Source of the DNA: CAYQEC01 sp964569015
GTDB lineage: Bacteria; Actinomycetota; Acidimicrobiia; Spongiisociales; UBA5794
Reading direction: 5' to 3'
DNA: 33,389 nucleotides
Assembly (NCBI GenBank): GCA_964569015.1
Contig: CAZMSN010000017.1
Span: forward strand, 1-33,389
A program made the position numbers and the translations under genes. Positions 30,157 through 33,389 of this stretch are shown here, in pieces. The stretch's first letter is position 1. The number at the start of each line of letters is the position of its first letter. A model generated the notes under the pieces. It made no database searches. It saw only the letters and a list, made by a program, of their open reading frames with translations, and was not told where the DNA came from.

Positions 30157-31122
30157 GTGATGCTCGACTTCGCGCTGGGGCTGATCCTGGTGGGACTCGT
30201 CGTGCGTGGCTGGATGCGCGGCCTGGCCCGCGAGGCGCTGGGCCTCGTCGTGGTCGTGGCCGGGACCGTGGTGGCGTTCCGCACCAGCTCGATCGTCGGG
30301 TCCGTGGTAGAGGGGGTCACCGGGGCTTCGCCCGACGCTTCCCGTGTCATGGCCGGTGTCGCGATCTTCCTCCTGATCTCGGTGACGGCCGGGATCGTGA
30401 GCTACTACGTCCATCGCGGCATTCGGGCGCTTCCCGGCCTCAGCACGATGAACCGGCTGGGAGGCGCCGCCCTCGCCGCTGCGGCGTACCTGGTCGTGGT
30501 CACGGTGGCGGTGTCGCTGCTGGCGGTGGCTCCGGTACCCGAGGCGGTGGCCGATGAGGTGGACGGCTCGGTCGTCGCCGCTCGCCTCACCGACCCGACA
30601 GGCATGCCGCAGCGCGCACTGCGCATGCTCTCGGGCGATCGGGTGATGCAGGTAGTGTTCGAGCTGGAGGAACTCGTCGGCGCCCAGCGAGTCGTGCCGG
30701 CCCCGGGCGCGGTGGTGGAGATCCCGGCGGCGCAACGGGATCAACTCGAAGCCGCAGCCGATACCGCCGGGGAGGTCTTCGATCTGCTCAACGAGGAACG
30801 CGTCGCGGCCGGGGTCGACCCGATGAGCCGATCCGCCGTTCTCGATGAGGTGGCGCTGGCGTGGGCGGTCGACATGTACACGATGGGGCGGGTGTACCGC
30901 CAGACCGACGGTTTGCGTGAGCGTCTCAACGACCTCGGCATCCCCACCGTCGTCCGGGCCGAGGTCGTCGCCCTGGCGGCGACGCCCGGGTCGGCGCATC
31001 GCGGCCTGAAGAATGACGCCGCCGCCGGGGTTCACCTCGTCATGCCCGAGTACCACCGGGTTGGGGTGGCGGCGGTGGACGGCCCGCTCGGGCTCATGGT
31101 GGTGGAGATCCTCGCCGGGTGA
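30157..31122 (+). CDS. CvpA-family membrane protein fused to a degenerate CAP (SCP/PR-1) domain
   Basis: The N-terminal ~130 residues contain four transmembrane helices of the CvpA/colicin V production family (MMLDFALGLILVGLVVRGWMRG opening, NRLGGAALAAAAYLVVV later). A linker (about 130-205) leads to a C-terminal CAP-like domain: LLNEERVAAGVDPMSRSAVLDEVALAWAVDMYTMG, then SAHRGLKNDAAAG and YHRVGVAAVDGPLGLMVVEILAG. The histidine usually found after the DM-xxG-x-F/Y segment is replaced (VYRQ), so metal-dependent activity is doubtful. The architecture parallels mycobacterial MarP, where CvpA helices carry a protease. The start is GTG 30157 or ATG 30160, after GGGAGG. Confidence 0.8.
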   Translation: MMLDFALGLILVGLVVRGWMRGLAREALGLVVVVAGTVVAFRTSSIVGSVVEGVTGASPDASRVMAGVAIFLLISVTAGIVSYYVHRGIRALPGLSTMNRLGGAALAAAAYLVVVTVAVSLLAVAPVPEAVADEVDGSVVAARLTDPTGMPQRALRMLSGDRVMQVVFELEELVGAQRVVPAPGAVVEIPAAQRDQLEAAADTAGEVFDLLNEERVAAGVDPMSRSAVLDEVALAWAVDMYTMGRVYRQTDGLRERLNDLGIPTVVRAEVVALAATPGSAHRGLKNDAAAGVHLVMPEYHRVGVAAVDGPLGLMVVEILAG

Positions 31123-31285
31123 GCTCGGTTCCTCTCTACCGGCGGGGTCACGAGCACGAGCACGGGTAGCGGCGCGACGGCGATCATTCGCCACCTCCTC
31201 GGGGCGGTGCAGCCCACGGAGATCCTGCTCGGGCGTGAAGGGTCACAGGCTCGTCGCCGCGCCGTCCCCGTCGGCCGGTTCGTCG

Positions 31286-31291
31286 TAGGAT
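31286..31291 (+). promoter_or_regulatory. -10 box TAGGAT for the leaderless RAM-domain gene
   Basis: TAGGAT ends 6 nt before ATG 31298 with no ribosome site between. The upstream gap 31123-31285 shows no gene. Confidence 0.45.
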
Positions 31292-31297
31292 CGTGGC

Positions 31298-31537
31298 ATG
31301 CCCATCCAAGCCTGCGTGTTCGTCACCACCACCAATCCTGGGCCCCGCGCCGCATGCCGCCAGATTCGCCGTATTCCGGGAGTGGTTCGGGCGGATGCGC
31401 TCTTCGGTGGCCCTTCGGTCGTCGCCATTGTCGAGGGAACCGACTTGACGGAGATGGATGCCGTAGTCGACGTCATCGTCGAACTCGATGCCGTGATCGA
31501 CACCGAGACCCACGTCATCCGCCCGATCGAAGACTGA
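31298..31537 (+). CDS. Stand-alone Lrp/AsnC ligand-binding (RAM) domain protein
   Basis: This 79-residue protein corresponds to the C-terminal sensing domain of Lrp/AsnC regulators, with no DNA-binding part. The beta-alpha-beta pattern is clear: QACVFVTTTNPGPRAACRQI, then the RIPGVVRADALFGGPSVVAIVEG core and TETHVIRP at the end. Such single-domain proteins form ring oligomers that bind amino acids and may co-assemble with full-length Lrp proteins. A full-length Lrp is encoded at 1921, but no link is shown. It is probably translated from a leaderless mRNA. Confidence 0.85.
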   Translation: MPIQACVFVTTTNPGPRAACRQIRRIPGVVRADALFGGPSVVAIVEGTDLTEMDAVVDVIVELDAVIDTETHVIRPIED

Positions 31538-31563
31538 CCCTCTCGTTCGGGCCGTCCAGCCGT

Positions 31564-32325
31564 TCAGTCGGGTGTGGTGTCGTCGATCTCGAAGAACGGC
31601 GACGGCGGGGGCGCCGCGGTCGCTTCGATGGCGTTCACCGCGCGGCGTTTGCGCCGTGTCGCTGCGACCCAGAGGGCAACGGCGAGCCCTGCTCCGAGGA
31701 GGAGGACGACCACCAGCCACGCCGGGAAGTCATCTTCGGCGTAAGACGAGCGGGCATGCAGGTCGAGTTCGCCGCCTGTGATGGGGATCGTCCAGCGGAG
31801 CCGCCCGTCGGCGAGCTGCTCGTCGGCGTTGTGCTCTTCCACCGTTCCCGGCAGTGAAACGACCACACTGGCAGAGAAGTACTCGCCAGAGAGAGACGAG
31901 ACGTCGACCGGCAGCTCATCGGTGTCGAGCTCGCTGCCGAGGGGGGCGAGGGTGGCGTCGAGCAGCGCCCCGTTCTCATCGACGGTGAGGGCCAGCTCGC
32001 GGAACGGCCCGGTGCCGTTGCCTTCGTTCAGTGAGCTCACCAGCTCCGTGGCGGATGCGAAAGAGGAGGAGGTGACGTAGTACGTCATGTCGCCCTCGAC
32101 GCGCTGCTCGGTCTCGCCCTCGACACCGAAATCGAGGCCCGCGAAGATGTCGGAGTCACCGTCGGCAAGTGAGCCGATGAGGCCCAGGACCTCATCGTCC
32201 ACGCCCACCTCGGCCTGCACGGTGCTCGAGCCGCTCTCCTCGACGTCGATGAGGAGGCTCATCTCGGCCCGGCAAGCCGTGGCCGCCAGAGCGAGCACGA
32301 GCACGAAGGGCCATGTCTTGCGCAC
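31564..32325 (-). CDS. LppM-like lipoprotein with a C-terminal membrane helix
   Basis: This 253-residue protein begins MRKTWPFVLVLALAATAC, a lipoprotein signal with lipobox ATAC-type Cys at about 18. The mature domain opens RAEMSLLIDVEESGSSTVQAEVGVDDE, the pattern of the mycobacterial LppM domain. A C-terminal transmembrane helix (AWLVVVLLLGAGLAVALWVA) follows, then a basic RRKRR stop-transfer and a proline-rich cytosolic tail. The start is GTG 32325, with AGGAG 5 nt upstream; GTG 32331 and the longer frame to 32568 are less likely. LppM proteins are surface-associated; the molecular role is unknown. It is divergent from the gene at 32411. Confidence 0.7.
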   Translation of the reverse strand: MRKTWPFVLVLALAATACRAEMSLLIDVEESGSSTVQAEVGVDDEVLGLIGSLADGDSDIFAGLDFGVEGETEQRVEGDMTYYVTSSSFASATELVSSLNEGNGTGPFRELALTVDENGALLDATLAPLGSELDTDELPVDVSSLSGEYFSASVVVSLPGTVEEHNADEQLADGRLRWTIPITGGELDLHARSSYAEDDFPAWLVVVLLLGAGLAVALWVAATRRKRRAVNAIEATAAPPPSPFFEIDDTTPD

Positions 32326-32368
32326 GATCACTCCTGAGCTGATCGCACAGAAGATACTCGGATTGGCA

Positions 32369-32393
32369 CGTCGTGCGATTTCAGCGCACGACG
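32369..32393. promoter_or_regulatory. Operator-like 9-bp inverted repeat
   Basis: CGTCGTGCG (32369-32377) and CGCACGACG (32385-32393) are perfect inverted repeats with a 7-bp spacer. The right arm ends 5 nt before the TAGGCT -10 box of the plus-strand gene, so it covers the -35 region. A related half-site, TCGCACA, lies at about 32343-32349 near the divergent gene. This layout fits a dimeric regulator binding between divergent promoters. Confidence 0.55.
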
Positions 32394-32398
32394 CGAGA

Positions 32399-32404
32399 TA
32401 GGCT
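32399..32404 (+). promoter_or_regulatory. -10 box TAGGCT for the leaderless gene at 32411
   Basis: TAGGCT ends 6 nt before ATG 32411 and directly follows the inverted repeat at 32369-32393. Confidence 0.45.
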
Positions 32405-32410
32405 CGCGAG

Positions 32411-33211
32411 ATGAGCACCGATGATCTGGCAGTCGCTTCGCTCCGGGTGCAACGGGCTTTCGTCGACTCGTTCCCATCCTTCGTGATCGGCCGCCTGCAT
32501 GAGCGGGGGATCGAGCTCTCCGCGAGCATCATCGCTGCGATCGACAGCGGTCGCGCCTGGCTGGACAAAGGACTTTCGGAGCTGTTCGCGATCGACCCCG
32601 CTCTCCAACGCAGCTCGCCGCTGGCGCTGTTCCAGGCTGCTCTTGCCTTCCCGACCGAGGCGCTCGCACGCGAGGGCGTGGCCCCGGTAGCACGAGACGA
32701 GACGACGGAGAGAACGGTGCCGGGCGATCGCTACGACTTGGCTCCGGCGTCTTCGCAGTCGCTCGGCGAGGAGGCCTGGAGCGCCCACGTGGCGTGGGGA
32801 GCCGCCAAAGCGAAGGCCCTGGGCGCCCACCCGCGGCCGGCGCAGGCATCGCGACGGCCGCGAGAGGTAGTTCCCGAGGTTGCGCTCTTCTCGACCGACA
32901 CGGGCATTCGGGAGGAGATCGAGGTCGTGGTGCGGCGGGTGGGTCTGACCTTGGCGGTGTGGCGAAATCCGGGCGCTCTCGAGGCGGGTCTCTATGGAGG
33001 TGATCCCGTGGTGGCGCTGGTCGATCTCGATCACCGCAGCGCCGACGACGCCCTGCGTCGTCTGGGCGAGAGAGGCGTCGTCACGCTCGCATGCGGGTCG
33101 GAGGTCGACGACTTCGTGACTGCCCGCGCTCTCACGCTCGGAGCGAGTGAGGTGATCCCGAAGCGGGCGCTGGCGGACCGACTCCCCGGTCTGTTGCCGA
33201 GGATGGCCTGA
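32411..33211 (+). CDS. Uncharacterised protein with a receiver-like (pseudo-REC) C-terminal domain
   Basis: This protein has 266 residues and no signal peptide. The N-terminal ~90 residues are predicted helical (DLAVASLRVQRAFVDSFPSFVIGRLHERG) with no family recognised. A charged linker (about 90-155) follows. The C-terminal ~110 residues look like a response-regulator receiver fold: EVALFSTDTGIREEIEVVVRRVG, then VVALVDLD at the phosphoacceptor position, VVTLACGS and GASEVIPKRAL with the conserved-type lysine. The usual acidic pair after strand 1 is absent (FSTDTG), so phosphorylation is uncertain. No output DNA-binding domain is seen. The operator-like repeat upstream implies tight regulation. 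Confidence 0.7.
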   Translation: MSTDDLAVASLRVQRAFVDSFPSFVIGRLHERGIELSASIIAAIDSGRAWLDKGLSELFAIDPALQRSSPLALFQAALAFPTEALAREGVAPVARDETTERTVPGDRYDLAPASSQSLGEEAWSAHVAWGAAKAKALGAHPRPAQASRRPREVVPEVALFSTDTGIREEIEVVVRRVGLTLAVWRNPGALEAGLYGGDPVVALVDLDHRSADDALRRLGERGVVTLACGSEVDDFVTARALTLGASEVIPKRALADRLPGLLPRMA

Positions 33212-33267
33212 ATTGGGGCCCGGCGGGCAGCAAGGGTCTGTGCCCTGCAGTCCGGCGGTCCGAGCCG

Positions 33268-33340
33268 CGCCCCCGGCAGGATTCGAACCTGCGACACCCG
33301 GTTTAGGAAACCGGTGCTCTATCCCCTGAGCTACGGGGGC
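33268..33340 (-). tRNA. tRNA-Arg (anticodon CCT)
   Basis: On the minus strand acceptor GCCCCCG (33340-33334) pairs with CGGGGGC (33275-33269), and the discriminator is G. The D stem is GCTC/GAGC. The anticodon stem CCGGT/ACCGG encloses TTCCTAA (anticodon CCT, reading AGG). The T loop is TTCGAAT. CCA is not encoded. Confidence 0.95.
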
Positions 33341-33389
33341 TTGGCGGGAGCCGAGTGAAGCGGATCCTCTCTGTCTGACTGGAGGGTAG

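Noticed and set aside
28831..31194. 787-codon open frame on the minus strand opposite the AI-2E and CvpA-CAP genes
   Set aside because: His/Arg/Asp-rich low-complexity translation with no domain; a shadow of the plus-strand genes.

Overview
The window is high-GC DNA from a Gram-positive lineage, most likely an uncultured actinobacterium (Actinomycetota, possibly Acidimicrobiia-like). The evidence is gene content (CarD, DUF3263, septum-formation and LppM-type lipoproteins, a DUF2520 gene beside panC), threonine-rich stalks on secreted proteins, and frequent TAnnnT -10 boxes lying 6-9 nt upstream of start codons, which suggests leaderless transcription. A 100-N run at 20031-20130 shows that this is an assembled scaffold. 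No phage, insertion sequence or CRISPR array is visible.

The backbone is an old Gram-positive chromosomal neighbourhood. On the plus strand it runs DUF2520-panC-coaX-lysS (2477-6508), then clpC (11371-13872), then radA-disA-carD-PIN/TRAM(yacL-like)-ispD-ispF-(secA-like)-cysS-rlmB (17425-28445). This resembles the Bacillus subtilis coaX...lysS...clpC-radA-disA-yacL-ispD-ispF-cysS-rlmB order and the M. tuberculosis Rv3579c-Rv3603c region. It combines CoA and isoprenoid precursor synthesis, tRNA charging and modification, protein quality control, DNA repair and c-di-AMP signalling. No panD lies between panC and coaX.

Other genes are inserted into this backbone. At the left edge are the start of a minus-strand secreted protein (1-61), a structured untranslated region, and a tyrosine phenol-lyase gene divergent from an Lrp/AsnC regulator. 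An S9 peptidase, a septum-formation-type lipoprotein and a long-chain polyprenyl diphosphate synthase lie between lysS and clpC. A BMP-family nucleoside-type ABC system (14002-16275) follows clpC, and then a zinc-ribbon/membrane/discoidin-like protein.

The right side (28454-33340) carries tRNA-Thr(TGT), a DUF3263 protein, an AI-2E-family permease, a CvpA protein fused to a degenerate CAP domain, a stand-alone Lrp ligand-sensing domain, an LppM-like lipoprotein, a protein with a receiver-like C-terminus behind a strong inverted repeat, and tRNA-Arg(CCT).

The most unusual items are these. The ABC ATPase ORF is fused in frame to the last ~100 residues of the system's second permease, which means ~2.5 kb is missing (a real deletion or a misassembly). 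CarD has a long (AAKKTA)n histone-H1-like N-terminal tail whose 18-bp repeat broke the assembly. DisA has altered DGA (DGG) and RHR (RFR) signatures. A divergent SecA paralogue lies between ispF and cysS. A CvpA-CAP fusion is present.
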